From Culex pipiens pallens (taxonomy: Eukaryota > Arthropoda > Insecta > Diptera > Culicidae), in the NCBI RefSeq assembly GCF_016801865.2, contig NC_068939.1, forward strand, positions 38,292,747 through 38,356,746: a stretch of 64,000 nucleotides of DNA. Reading direction: 5' to 3'. This document shows, one piece after another, positions 33,410 to 43,793 of this stretch. Both the position numbers and the translations under genes were made by a program. Within the stretch, counting starts at the first letter, position 1; each line of letters starts with the position of its first letter. A model generated the notes under the pieces. The model searched no databases, had not been told where the DNA came from, and was given only the letters and a program-made list of their open reading frames with translations.

Positions 33410-33472
33410 TTACGTAATGTCAAATACAATTGATAAAAAAAAATCCATCCAACATTGTTTTTACATTTGTAA

Positions 33473-33487
33473 TTAAGGGGTTACATA
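33473..33487 (+). repeat. Terminal motif TTAAGGGGTTACATA
   Basis: The same terminus as at 17052 and, inverted, at 35526-35540. The sequence just inside differs from the right-hand end, so it may be the end of a separate truncated copy. Confidence 0.55.
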
Positions 33488-34309
33488 TTGCGCGTATTGA
33501 GAAAATATCAGTTTTGGTGATTTTCTTGTATGGGTCTCAAAGATACGAGCGCAAGAGTTTTTTCAATTGATCCTAGCAATCTTGTTGATTTTGGCGTTCT
33601 GACAGCTCACCTTAAAATTTTCAGCTCAATTGTATCATTTTGTTTTTTGAGTGGGTTTATTTCTGGCAGCAAGTTATTTTAACGAAAAATATGAATATTA
33701 ATTGAAATTGAACTACTTTCTTTTATTGATATTCTATTGATTCGAATATGGTGGTTTGACATGGTGCTACTTCCCAGAATTAAGGCAGTTAGAATTTCTG
33801 TGTGAAGAAGGCAATTGCACACCGTCAAATGGGTCACACCCGGTTGATCCGCGCGATGTCCTGGTCCGGTTTTTTTGCGATCTTCAACTGGGTCGGTTCA
33901 GGAATCATGGCTCTTCAAGTCACACAATTAATCTAAGCTTTCGGTTAAGTTCTTTGGTGTACGTAGTTGATTTCTTCGTAATCTTCAGCCAGACAGTTAA
34001 TGAGAATTTTGAAAGTAAAAAATGCGAGCAAAACCTTTCAAACAAAATTATTTTCAAGGCCTTTACAAATTTTATGAGAGAGATGCTTGAATCTCAGCTC
34101 GTGAGAATACACTTAACTTTTTAGTAAAATTATCCACGCACGCGGTTCATTTAGTAATAAACAAGTTAGTTTTTTCTTTTATTTCGTTTAAATTTTGTTC
34201 TCTTCACAGTTCACATCACATTCAATTTGTTTTTTTGTAAGTAAGCTTGTCGTAGATTTTGACCACCTCCCGGGCCGGAACCGACAACCGGGTTTACGTC
34301 GCTGGTGGA

Positions 34310-34644
34310 TTAGGGCGCCAGTACGATGGTCGTGGCTATGGAGAGCGCCTCGCTTGCCGTTGCGTTGTGCAGGTTGATCTCTAGGTTCTGTAGCTCTGGA
34401 ATGTGAGGGCGGACCTGGAAAAATCGAGATGTTTTAAAGAATTTCTTTAAAAAATTATGTATGCCCTCCAATTCACCTTCCTGCCGTCGACCCGATGCAG
34501 GTTCCAACATCCCCGACACTCCAACGAGTCCAAACAGGACTTGGAAACGGCATAGCACGGACACCGCTGTCCACAGTAGGTCCCGGGGTAGCCGTCGCAT
34601 GTCCGCACCGACAACTCTGTCACTTCAACAGTTGCTTCGTCCAC
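34310..34644 (-). CDS. MSL2-like CXC domain and C-terminal tail, two exons, 5' side unresolved
   Basis: Read on the minus strand, exon A (about 34644-34477) encodes CGQRCPCYAVSKSCLDSLEC followed by RGC, then DGRK. A 62-bp intron (34476-34415, GTGAAT...TTTCCAG) joins in phase 0 to exon B (34414-34310): VRPHIPELQNLEINLHN through TTIVLAP and a stop. The Cys pattern and the tail (PE.-L..L.-IN) match the CXC DNA-binding domain and C-terminus of MSL2, the E3 ligase of the dosage-compensation complex. Seven of the usual nine zinc-binding Cys are present. Upstream, the frame meets a TGA within 60 codons, and the neighbouring frame (GDGGCDIVRNGRND) could hold the missing first part, so there is either an unseen splice junction or a frameshift. 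No RING domain is visible in the window. It is the last exons of a diverged gene or a duplicated fragment. Confidence 0.55.
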
Positions 34645-34974
34645 CCTCGGATTGGCCAGCCAACGTCGTCGTTCCGGCCATTCCGGACGATGTCGCAGCC
34701 GCCGTCACCATTTCTACAAAAAATACTTCTGAAAAATTGTTTGATTTAGGAATTCAACTTAAATAACTCGTACGCATTATCACGATTTTCTCAAATTGAC
34801 AGACAACTTTACTTTGATTTTTTCTAAGCCTACTCTCTCATCTATACATTTCCATTGCGACGATATCTTTCTGCGGCGATTAATTGGAGCGCAGGATTCT
34901 AATTTTTCTCGAAATTATTAATACATGTAGAAAAACACAAATTTCATATCACAGAAAATTCACGGAATCCACTA

Positions 34975-35540
34975 AAAAAATAATTTTCAATCGCTCCTGA
35001 AAGTTTCATGAAGATATTTCGTGACTAAAATGAGTAAGAGACGATTTAAGTTCACAATTTTGCCATGCGCAAAGCGAACTGTCAAACTTTGTGAACGTTT
35101 TTCTCTAAACAACGAGTTTATTTACGGGTGCCACAATATCTCGAGATGAGATAGACCAAATTGGCTGAAATTTGGGGTGAAGACTCCCAAGACATAATCC
35201 GTGTGCATGGCGAAGCCCGATTTTGAAATTTTTCTTTTTAAAAAAATACAAAAATCAAAAACTATCGATGAAAACATAAAAATATTTTTATCTTTTTTTA
35301 AATTAAGTTTTTGAAAATCGGCCTTCGTCATGCACACAGGGTCGGTTTAACTAGTCTTCACCAAAATGTTGAGCCGATTTGGTCAAAGCAGTGTTGAGAT
35401 ATCGTGGCACCCGTTTTTTTTAAACTGCTAACTTCAAATAACTATATCTCAGCAAAGAAAAAAGATTTAAAAAAAAAATTAATTTGTGCTCATACCAGCC
35501 TCTGACATTTTTGCCGATTTACATGTATGTAACCCCTTAA
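34975..35540 (-). mobile_element. TTAAGGGGTTACATA-ended palindromic repeat, copy 2
   Basis: Ends GATTTACATGTATGTAACCCCTTAA at 35516-35540, the inverse of the terminus at 17052. The core 35125-35415 is itself a palindrome centred near 35270 (GTGCCACAATATCTCGAGAT mirrored by GAGATATCGTGGCAC). Shares ATTTCGTGACTAAAATGAGT and GTAAGAGACGATTT with copy 1. No coding capacity. Confidence 0.7.
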
Positions 35541-35694
35541 TGAGGAAAGATCTAAGGTCTGAATATCGAGAAATTAAAAGTGAGAGTGTGTGCGTGCAAC
35601 ATGGGGTTAAACTATTCAAAGTGCCATGGACAACTTCACAGCAACTTCACAGAAAGTTTAACTCCATGTTGCAGATTTGACAGCTCGATACAGG

Positions 35695-36010
35695 TTCTAA
35701 AGAAACTAAAAAAAAAAAGTATTCGAGAAATCATGAATTTCGATTCATGTATCGTTTTATTCATGATTTCGTGATACCTTTCATGATTCATGAGTTTTAT
35801 TCATGAAATCGTTAATACAAATTCATGAATTAATGAATTTTATTCATGGCTGAAATATTTTTACGAATGTTCATGAATTTTCGTTCATGAAATCATGGAT
35901 TATTATTTATAACACTATTTATGATTTCATGACTGATTTTCGTGAAGTCATAACTAAATTTCATGAATTCATGAAAAATATTCATGATTTTATGATTTTT
36001 TATGCATGCA
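35695..36010. repeat. Dense ATTCATGAAT palindromic motif cluster
   Basis: At least a dozen variants of ATTCATGAAT, TTCATGAAA and TCATGATTTCATGA lie within about 315 bp at irregular spacing. Each is self-complementary, so the stretch is neither a clean tandem array nor a single hairpin. No gene. Confidence 0.75.
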
Positions 36011-36134
36011 AACATTTCATAAATACCCCGAGTAGGCCGCGGGAAATCGGCTCCCCTCCCACTAACATTTACACACAAGATCCTCTGTAATTATTAAGTC
36101 AAATGTAATTACAAAAGCCGACTCGGTCCTAACC

Positions 36135-37430
36135 CAGAGACGCATCGAGCTCTACAGGCTCAATAAAAACTCCTTACCTGCTCTGTATGGTAGAATAGAG
36201 CTAAGCTCTGTATGCAGCGAACAGAGCCAGCTCTGTATGGGGAAAAATAATATTGATTTGCATATATCTCAAAAACGATAAGTTTTAGAAAGTTGACATT
36301 TTGTAGAAAGTTGCTGGTACCAAAAGGTTATATATTATTGTCTCAGACGTCATTACAATTTGATTGATTTTAGTTGTGCAAAACAAGAAAAAACTATTTA
36401 TTTTCTAAGATACAAGGTATAGAATATTTTTGTTTTCGACAAAGTTGCTCAGCTACCAAAAATGAACAACTCTCTCGAAGACACCAAAGCTCTATCTTCA
36501 ATAGATACCGAAATAAAAAATAAAAACTATTTTTATAATAAATACTGCTTGCGACAAACACAAAGCGACCGCGTCGTAGGCACAGGTAATATGAGGCATG
36601 TTTGGTAGAAATCGTCTGAAGTGAAAACTAGTATAGCAGAGTGTTCATAGAGAGTTTTTATGTTAAATGCTCTCGTCTGGATGGTTGAAAGAAATTTCAG
36701 ATAAAATTATATTATAAAATTACAAGTTTCGTACAACAAATTAAGATAAAAAAAAACAATTTCAAATACGCAAGTTAAAAAAATTAAAACTAAATCTTCT
36801 AACAATTATTTTAATTTTATAAAAAGAAAATCAGTTAACATATGTTTAACCTTATAAAGATTTCAGGAAACTTTGCCATTTTATTTAATTCAACAGAAAA
36901 TAAACTATAATATTCAAGCAAGATAACCATTAGAAAGTTTTAAGCTCTAAATAATCTCTATGATATTTTTTTTAAATTTTGTCACCTTTTTTAAACAAAA
37001 TAAGAAATTGAAATTAAATAGCAAAAACCATTTTTTCTTTATTTCTCAAGCAAGGAAATCAGTGAAGAGTTTTAAGCTCTAAATGCTCTCTATGGAAATT
37101 TACCATTTTATTACCTGTATTCTAAATATTTTTTTATTTTTCAAACAGTGAACGCAGTGAAGAGTTTTTAGCTCTAAATGCTCTCTATGGAAATTTGCCA
37201 TTTTATTACCTGTATTCTAAATATTTTTTATATTTCAAACAAAGGAAAGCAGTGAAGAGTTTTAAGCTCTAAATGCTCTCTACTCTACTTTTCTCAAATA
37301 TATGCAAATCAATATTATTTTTCCCCATACAGAGCTGGCTCTGTTCGCTGCATACAGAGCTTAGCTCTGTTCTACCATACAGAGCAGGTAAGGAGTTTTT
37401 ATTGAGCCTGTAGAGCTCGATGCGTCTCTG
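36135..37430. mobile_element. DNA element with CAGAGACGC inverted repeats (about 1.3 kb)
   Basis: CAGAGACGCATCGAGCTC and its inverse GAGCTCGATGCGTCTCTG bound the element. The inverted arms run about 140 bp each (to about 36275 and from about 37295, including CTGTATGCAGCGAACAGAGC). CTAACC flanks both sides, a candidate 6-bp duplication. The interior holds three roughly 99-bp tandem units at 37050-37290 (GTGAAGAGTTTTAAGCTC). No transposase. Confidence 0.82.
37050..37290. repeat. Tandem units of about 99 bp inside the CAGAGACGC element
   Basis: CAGTGAAGAGTTTTAAGCTC with AAATGCTCTCTATGG recurs at about 37061, 37156 and 37250, with TTATTACCTGTATTCTAAAT between. Confidence 0.8.
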
Positions 37431-37479
37431 CTAACCAGGTCCCAGTACCGAAAAGGACCTAATAATGTGACGTTTCACG

Positions 37480-37640
37480 TTCTGTAGTGATTACCGGTGA
37501 AAGTTACCGTGATCCGATTGTCCACGCTCCATACAAAAAAGTTTTTTTTTGTATAGACAATTGTCCACAAAGGGGCGGGGGGAGGGGGGGGGGGTGTGGT
37601 TGAGATTTCCAAAAAAGTGTCCTCGTGGATTATGGATGGT
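37480..37640. mobile_element. Fragment of the GGGACCATCC MITE family
   Basis: GATTGTCCACGCTCCATACA with the ACAATTGTCCACAAAGGGG and GTGTCCTCGTGGATTATGGA phrases match the element at 39276-39441; the ends are eroded. Confidence 0.6.
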
Positions 37641-37839
37641 TTCTTAGCACGAAACCTGGATTTTATATGGAGATTTTCAGAAAAGTGAAAATTTGTCAAT
37701 TTACCGGGCAAATTTCACAGGATTTTTACTGTAGGGTTGTTAAGCATGCCAAACTAAACCGAAATACAGTTTTAAAACAACAATATTTTTTCAAAAAAAT
37801 AAATTCAACTTAATGCATTTTTCGGTTTAGTTCGGTTTA

Positions 37840-37925
37840 GAATTGGAGTGAGTCGGTTGAGTCGGGACTCAAAGTTGGAGTCGGAGTTGGAATCGGACAA
37901 TTCCGAGAAGCTGGAGACAGAATCA
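37840..37925. repeat. GGAGTCGGA simple-repeat tract
   Basis: Reiterated GGAGT/CGGA/TTGGAGTCGG. The same motif resumes at about 39190-39212 and 39718-39770, so later insertions (the LINE fragment and nested MITEs) have split an originally continuous tract. Confidence 0.65.
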
Positions 37926-37932
37926 CCCAATC

Positions 37933-39102
37933 TTTTTTTTTTTTTTTTTTAAGGCTGAATTTCGCACTTCGCAGCATACATGCTAGGAATATTCACCTAC
38001 CTTACCGGAGTAAGGTTAGGCTTGATTTGCCTTATGCTATTTTTTGCATCTTTACAATTATTTTACAATTTACATCAATCTACTTTTACATATGCCTAAA
38101 TATTCGGTGATTTGTTGGCTGGTGAGCGGCGGTCGACAGCGGTGGGTGGCGGGCGGTGGGCGGTGGCGGTTTGGCGGCGGTGGGTGGCGGAAACGAAATA
38201 AGCAGATGAATGCAATGTATGCATTAGTTTTGATTAAATCACAGGTTTTGCGAAAAGTTTAGCAGGGTACCAACTGACACCCCCAGTGAGATTGAGCATC
38301 TCTTTTAAGGGGGTGTTTGAAGTTTTGTTGACACTACTTGCTTATCATCGGTGGCAATGTGATATTTCACTAAGCATTTATTTTGTTGCATGGTTGCTTT
38401 CTGGGCTAGGTGGATCGGATTTGAGGAGTAACCGGGAACTGGGATTTGGCATTAGATGAGGAAACTGGAGAGACGACTTCTAATGAGGACTTTCACCTCG
38501 CCTTTGAATTTCTGAATATTTCGTTCAGATTTCAGGTTGGCAGGAAGTGCATTATGCGCTTTTTTTGCTTGGTAGGCAAATGTTGTTTTTCCAGCTTCAG
38601 TTCTAGGCCGTTTGAGGACTAGATTTCCTTTGCTTCTTAATGTGTATTTGTGGTTGACTTTCTCGAGCGATTGATTGTGGTGGGCTTTTGGCTTGAACAG
38701 CATGTTGTGCACTTGGAGAAGACCCTGCAGGTGACTTAAGGCCAGGATAGGAAGAATTGATGGAGGAGCATCATTGAAGAGTTCAAGTGTTGCATGGAGC
38801 CTGGGTTTCCGGAAAACAGCTTTCAAGCAACGATTTTGTGTAGATTGCAGCGGTTTTAGAGCGGTCTTGGCAGCATTTCCCCAAATCGACACCAGATATT
38901 GCAGCTTCGACTGGACGAACGCGTGGTACATGTCAACCAATTGCTTTGTTGGGACGTACTTTGACACCTTCCATAGAAGACCACACGTAGAGCTGAGGTT
39001 TCTCTGCAGGCATTTGATGTGAGGGGTCCATTTCAGATGTCTATCGAAGATGAGGCCGAGATATTTGAATGTTTCAGCTTCCTCGATCCTTGTGCTGTTC
39101 AC
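37933..39102 (-). pseudogene. 3' end of a CR1/L2-like LINE (ORF2 C-terminus, 3' UTR, poly-A)
   Basis: On the minus strand, 39102-38452 encodes 216 residues of reverse-transcriptase C-terminus: TFKYLGLIFDRHLKWTPHI, VQSKLQYLVSIWGN, QSTQNRCLKAVFRKP and HKYTLRSKGNLVLKRPRT followed by the family's usual ending. The YTLRS.NL...RT layout is that of CR1/L2-type LINEs and not of Jockey. About 500 nt of 3' UTR, with a Gly/Ala-coding-like GGCGGTGGGTGG tract, lead to an 18-A tail (T on the plus strand, 37933-37950). It is 5'-truncated near 39110-39165; no TSD found. The retained frame is open. Confidence 0.83.
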
Positions 39103-39213
39103 GATCAGCTCTCTGTAGGGGTCTAACGTCCGGTGAGGGGTGTGGCCGGACTAGAAGTAGGCCAATTTTCAACAACTTTGTAGGGGGTTGCTGTTGGAGT
39201 CGGAGTCGGTTGA

Positions 39214-39699
39214 TGGGCTATCTACAACCACTTAGCTTAGAACATCTAAGAAAAGTAAAATAGGCAAGTTACTTAGGGACCATCCATAAACCACGTGGAC
39301 ACTTTAGTGGGGGGGGGGGGGGGTATGGCGATTGTCCACGATCCATACAAAAAAGATTTTTTTTGTATGGACAACTGTCCACGAAGGGGGGGGGGGTAAC
39401 AGATTCCCAAAAAAGTGTCCACGTGGTTTATGGATGGTCCCTTAGGAAAGTACGCAACTTACGTTCGCTATCTACAATTAACTTAAAAAACTTGCTGGGC
39501 TGATATACGTTGCTATGCAGTTGTTTATTTACCATTGATATGGAAACGTCAAATTATCGAAGATTTTTAAATTTTCCAAACTATAAGTCAAGTTTCTAAT
39601 TTGATTACTTTTACATTGTAGAAGGTCAGATTCGTTTCCATTGATTCAAATTCCTAAGCTAAGTGCAATTTTCTAAGCTAAGTGGTTGTAGATAGCCCA
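39214..39699. mobile_element. MITE with TGGGCTATCTACAACCA ends, hosting a nested MITE
   Basis: TGGGCTATCTACAACCACTT is inverted as AAGTGGTTGTAGATAGCCCA at the right. Same family as 19954-21076 in opposite orientation (GCTGATATACGTTGCTATGC). Interrupted at 39276-39441. Confidence 0.83.
39276..39441. mobile_element. PIF/Harbinger-like MITE with TTA duplication (GGGACCATCC ends)
   Basis: GGGACCATCCATAAACCACG and its inverse bound a 166-bp hairpin. TTA flanks both sides. The related empty site in 19954-21076 reads ACTTATAAAAGTACGC, which supports the boundaries. Confidence 0.85.
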
Positions 39700-39719
39700 T
39701 GTTCCGGGTTTTAGAAATC

Positions 39720-40320
39720 GGAGTGGGAGTAGAAGTCGGTCAATCTCTTAAAGCTGGAGTCAGGGTAAAAGCTACTAAATTATATTTTTTTATTATTATT
39801 TATTATTTTTATTTGAATCCTAAAAATGTGGTCTATTGAGGAAATTTCATGAAAATTCTGCATACGAGAAATGGTTAGAATCGGATAATTATGGCGCCCT
39901 TCACAGTGAAAAAGTAAAACAGATGCTTTTCTCCATACATGTTAACAATTTTCCATACAAACTTCAAGCGATTAGAGGGAGGGGTTCCCGTGATCAAAAA
40001 TGATCTTAAATTTGGAATTTGGCCTATAGGCTAGTAGAAAGTTAGGTTCTTTTCGAACATTGTTGAATATGTAATTTTACTGTTGAGATCATTTTATTTC
40101 AGTTTTCTAAACTTGCACATAGATTTCTGATGATACTTTCAGTAGTGATATAACGTCGCATTAAAAATCAAATGAGACAATTTCTGATATTTTTTTCTAT
40201 TATTCTAACTCCTAAAGATTTCCCAAATTATAATTTAGATACAAAACAGTTGCAGGAGAAACAGCAATTTGCATTGTTTTAAAACATTATTTTAAATTCG
40301 ATGCATTTAAAATGAATTTA
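39720..40320. other. AT-rich gene-free stretch
   Basis: Begins with a GGAGT/AGTCGG tract and continues as AT-rich DNA. No open frame of interest and no element ends found. Confidence 0.35.
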
Positions 40321-40880
40321 TGCTGAAACAACGTTCCATCGAAGGTTTAACCACGCAGCTTCTGATTACTATCTAAGAAAAGTACTCTCACAACCCCAAC
40401 TCATCTCGTCTCGTTAACCCTTGCATTCTTCAATGGCCCCAAGGAGCCCAGGATTCCTCCGACCGAGAGAGAGAGAGTCCTCCGCTCGTTAGGATTAAGC
40501 CGGCCGGCTTTTGCGGGGCACTTCGCGGAATTATTAACCGTGCCGATATTATTCAAAGTGATCCACCGCGCCGCCAGACCTTCGGCTTCGGCTCCGATAA
40601 GCCGGTTGCGCACGTCGGTCGGCCATAAATAATCTCGCTCAAATCGGCAAAAGAACCGCGCACTCTGGTGAAGGTGGGAACTCGGCAACTCGTCGTCGTG
40701 CAAGAAATTAAGCACTTTTCGCACTTTAGGCTGTCAATTACTGGAGCGGGCGCGCGCCTGGCCACGTTTTACACGGAGATAAATGGTTTGGATAATTTTT
40801 TTTTTCGCGTGGCCACAAATCGGCGAAAGGAAAAAGGGCGGAGTTTTTGTGGGTTTTTTTTTTGTGAATAAATTATGGAG
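40320..40880. promoter_or_regulatory. Candidate regulatory block with GAGA tract and homeodomain cores
   Basis: GC-richer, single-copy-looking DNA. It carries GAGAGAGAGAGAG (about 40466-40478), AGGATTAAGCC (K50-type homeodomain core, about 40490), GGAATTATTAACC (about 40528), CATAAATAATC (about 40623) and GTCAATTACTGG (about 40733). Open frames of 67-107 codons have no domain. Function inferred from motifs only. Confidence 0.3.
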
Positions 40881-41261
40881 CTGGTGATTAAGATTTTTGG
40901 AGGCATATTTATCATTAATGTATGCAAGAATGCAGGAGAGGGATTATGAACGAAAGAAATGCAAAATAACTCTATAACCTGATGTGTTCTTGTATAACCA
41001 GTTGTCAAGAAGCGGCTGATCTTAATACATATATTCGTTTGAGTGTCATCACGACAAAGCAAGAACACTTATAGAACAGTCAAATTAGCAATTTAAAAAT
41101 ACTTTACCACGCGGTTGTTTCCGTGAACAAACTGCTGACTTAACTCTTAAAATGAAGTACGTGCGTGTGTTATGTTGATCTGTTGATCAACCACATTGAA
41201 TTCGACGTCAAACGAACTCAAAGAAAATACAGTTTCAATAGATGTATTTTTTTTGTATAGG

Positions 41262-43792
41262 GGTCATTCCACCTGAAGTGTGCAAGAAAAAATGCAAATT
41301 TGAAAATTACCATCTCCGATTCTGCTCAAATTTGGCAGAGCTGTTGAGACTATCAAAACATGCAAAAATCCCGAATTTCATCCAAATCGGACCACCCCCT
41401 CCATTTTTGTACCCTCCCAAAAAATCGACTTTTTGGCGATTTTTGAGCGAAACCCCTATCTTCAAACGACGATAACTCAGGAACCACAAATCTTAGAGGG
41501 TCGGTCTTAGACTCAATTTTGAAGGAAATTGGACGTAGAATCCGTTTCCGTGATCAAAATTTAGATTAAAATTTGTTTTCTACCTGTATTGCGCAATTGA
41601 AAACTTTAAATGGCCGTATCTCAAAACAGCCCTATTTATTTTTTAAATTTGACCTCACCATCGTATTCCCCGTCCAATTTTACATAAGAATCACTTATCG
41701 ACAGAAAGGAATATGTTTCGTTCCAGAGATATCGAATTTTAAAGTTTTTAGTTTTTGAGATTACCTACATTAGCTTCATTCGCCGCATATGCTAGAAGCA
41801 CTCAGAAGCGCTGTTCAATAACTGCTACCTGGTTATTTATTGAATTAAGATTTCAACCCAAATAATCATTAGCAAATTAGGCAAAAATGTAATGTACACC
41901 ACTGTAGGAAACTGCTGTATACGGTGAATTTGTGTGCTAGCCCACAGTACAAAGCAAGAACGACACGCAATACAGGGCAGAATGGAATTCCCGCAGAGCT
42001 AGCAGGAAATTGTAATTGATCTTGTAACTTAAGAAAAAGTGTACGATACATTATCGTGTTAAAAATGATGAATTAATATGAATAAAACTCTCGTGAAGCA
42101 TGATTAAGGAGGAGGATTTCTGGAAAGTATAAAACTGGAAAAAGGTAAGAAAATCACAACGATTAATCTGATTTATTATCTAGTTGTGTTATTATTCAGT
42201 TGTGTTCATTTCGACACCGTCCGAACAATAATCTTTTTTTTGTTTGTCAATCATTTCGAAATCTTGGAAGACGATACAGCTGCTATCCACATGTATCAGA
42301 AGTATATGGTATTGCTTTTGAAATTAAATGTACCAGAATTGAAAAAAAATCATCAATTATTCTGATGAAACACATTATAAAAATCGGTTTAATATGATCA
42401 ATCTTTCAAACCCTAAGGCAGAATTTGGGGTTTTTGCTGAATGGCACTATTTTGCTACCGCACATGGCAAAAGCTCTAGAACCCATGAGAATTATTTCAT
42501 CTACTACAGCCAGCTCTACATTTGTTCTCGTTTCAAATAAAAGAAGAAATAATTTGATAAAGTGGGAAGAAATGAGGAATTAGGAAAAATATGAAAATAA
42601 TAGAATAATGATAAATTTTCGAAAATTGTATTGCAAATAAATATTAAAAGTTCAAATTTTACTTAATATGGTTCAATGACCGGGACCGTGGTGTAGGGTT
42701 AAGCGTGATTGCCTCTCACCCAGTCGGCCTGGGTTCGATCCCAGACGGTCCCGGTGGCATTTTTCGAGACGAGATTTGTCTGATCACGCCTTCCGTCGGA
42801 AGGGAAGTAAATGTTGGTCCCGGACTAACCTAAAAAAGGTTAAGTCGTTAGCTCAGTCCAGGTGTAGGAGTCGTCTCCCTGGGTCCTGCCTCGGTGGAGT
42901 CGCTGGTAGGCAGTTAGACTAATAATCCAAAGGTCGTCAGTTCGAATCCCGGGGTGGATGGAAGCTAAGGTGTAAAAAGAGGTTTGCAATTGCCTCAACA
43001 ATCAAGCCTTCGAACACCTAGTTTCGAGTAGGAATCTCGCAATCGAGAACGCCAAGGCAATGCTGTAGGGCGAATAATTTGATTTTGATGGTTCAATGAC
43101 ACTGAGATCAGGAAAAATAGTGCATTAAAAATTACCCAATAAATATTCCTTAAACAAAAAATAGATTGTTCAAGGTATTGATTATCTCAAAATCGTATAA
43201 AATTGAAAAAATAATTCATCTTACAGAACACCAGGTAGTTATTATTGATCAGCACGACTGAGTGCTTCTAGCAGATGCGGCGAGTGTAGATATTATAGGT
43301 AATTTCAAATACTTAAAACTTTAAAATTCGATATCTCTGGAACGAAACATATTCCTTTCTGTCGATAAGTGATTCTTATGTAAAATCGGACGGGGAATAC
43401 GATGGTGAGGTCAATTTTAAAAAATAAATAGGGCTGTTTTGAGATACGGCCATTTAAAGTTTTCAATTGCGCAATACAGGTAGAAAACATATTTTAATCT
43501 AAATTTTGATTGCGGAAACGGATTCTAAGTCCAATTTCCTTCAAAATTGAGTCTAAGACCGACCCTCTAAGATTTGTGGTTCCTGAGTTATCGTCGTTTG
43601 AAGATAGGGGTTTCGCTCAAAAATCGCCAAAAAGTCGATTTTTTGGGAGGGTACAAAAATGGAGGGGGTGGTCCGATTTGGATGAAATTCGGGATTTTTG
43701 CATGTTTTGATAGTCTTAACAGCTCTGCCAAATTTGAGCAGAATCGGAGATGGTAATTTTCAAATGGTGTTCCGCTTCAGGAGGAATGACCC
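41262..43792. mobile_element. Long-TIR DNA element (2.53 kb, arms about 570 bp)
   Basis: GGGTCATTCC at the left is inverted at the right, and ATAG flanks both sides (41258-41261, 43793-43796). Near-identical inverted arms cover 41262-41830 and 43225-43792, so the same 61-codon open frame appears on both sides (41573-41758 + and 43305-43490 -). These frames are arm sequence and not genes. The 1.4-kb middle has no transposase and carries the SINE at 42681-43087. Confidence 0.88.
42681..43087 (+). mobile_element. Dimeric tRNA-derived SINE (407 bp) with 13-bp TSD
   Basis: ATGGTTCAATGAC brackets the element exactly (42668-42680, 43088-43100). The first tRNA-like unit has an A-box region GTGGTGTAGGGTTAAGC, a B box GGTTCGATCCC and acceptor pairing GGGACCG / CGGTCCC. 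A second unit (about 42893-42965) has GTCGCTGGTAGGCAGTTAG and a B box GTTCGAATCCC. Its anticodon/T region (AATCCAAAGGTCG) resembles the SINE head at 21734. A 120-bp tail region ends AATTTGATTTTG. Two tRNA heads recall the Twin family of Culex pipiens, though this copy is longer. Confidence 0.85.
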
Positions 43793-43793
43793 A

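Noticed and set aside
41573..43490. Duplicate 61-codon genes on opposite strands
   Set aside because: They are the same sequence in the two inverted arms of one transposon, with no domain and no start or splice context.
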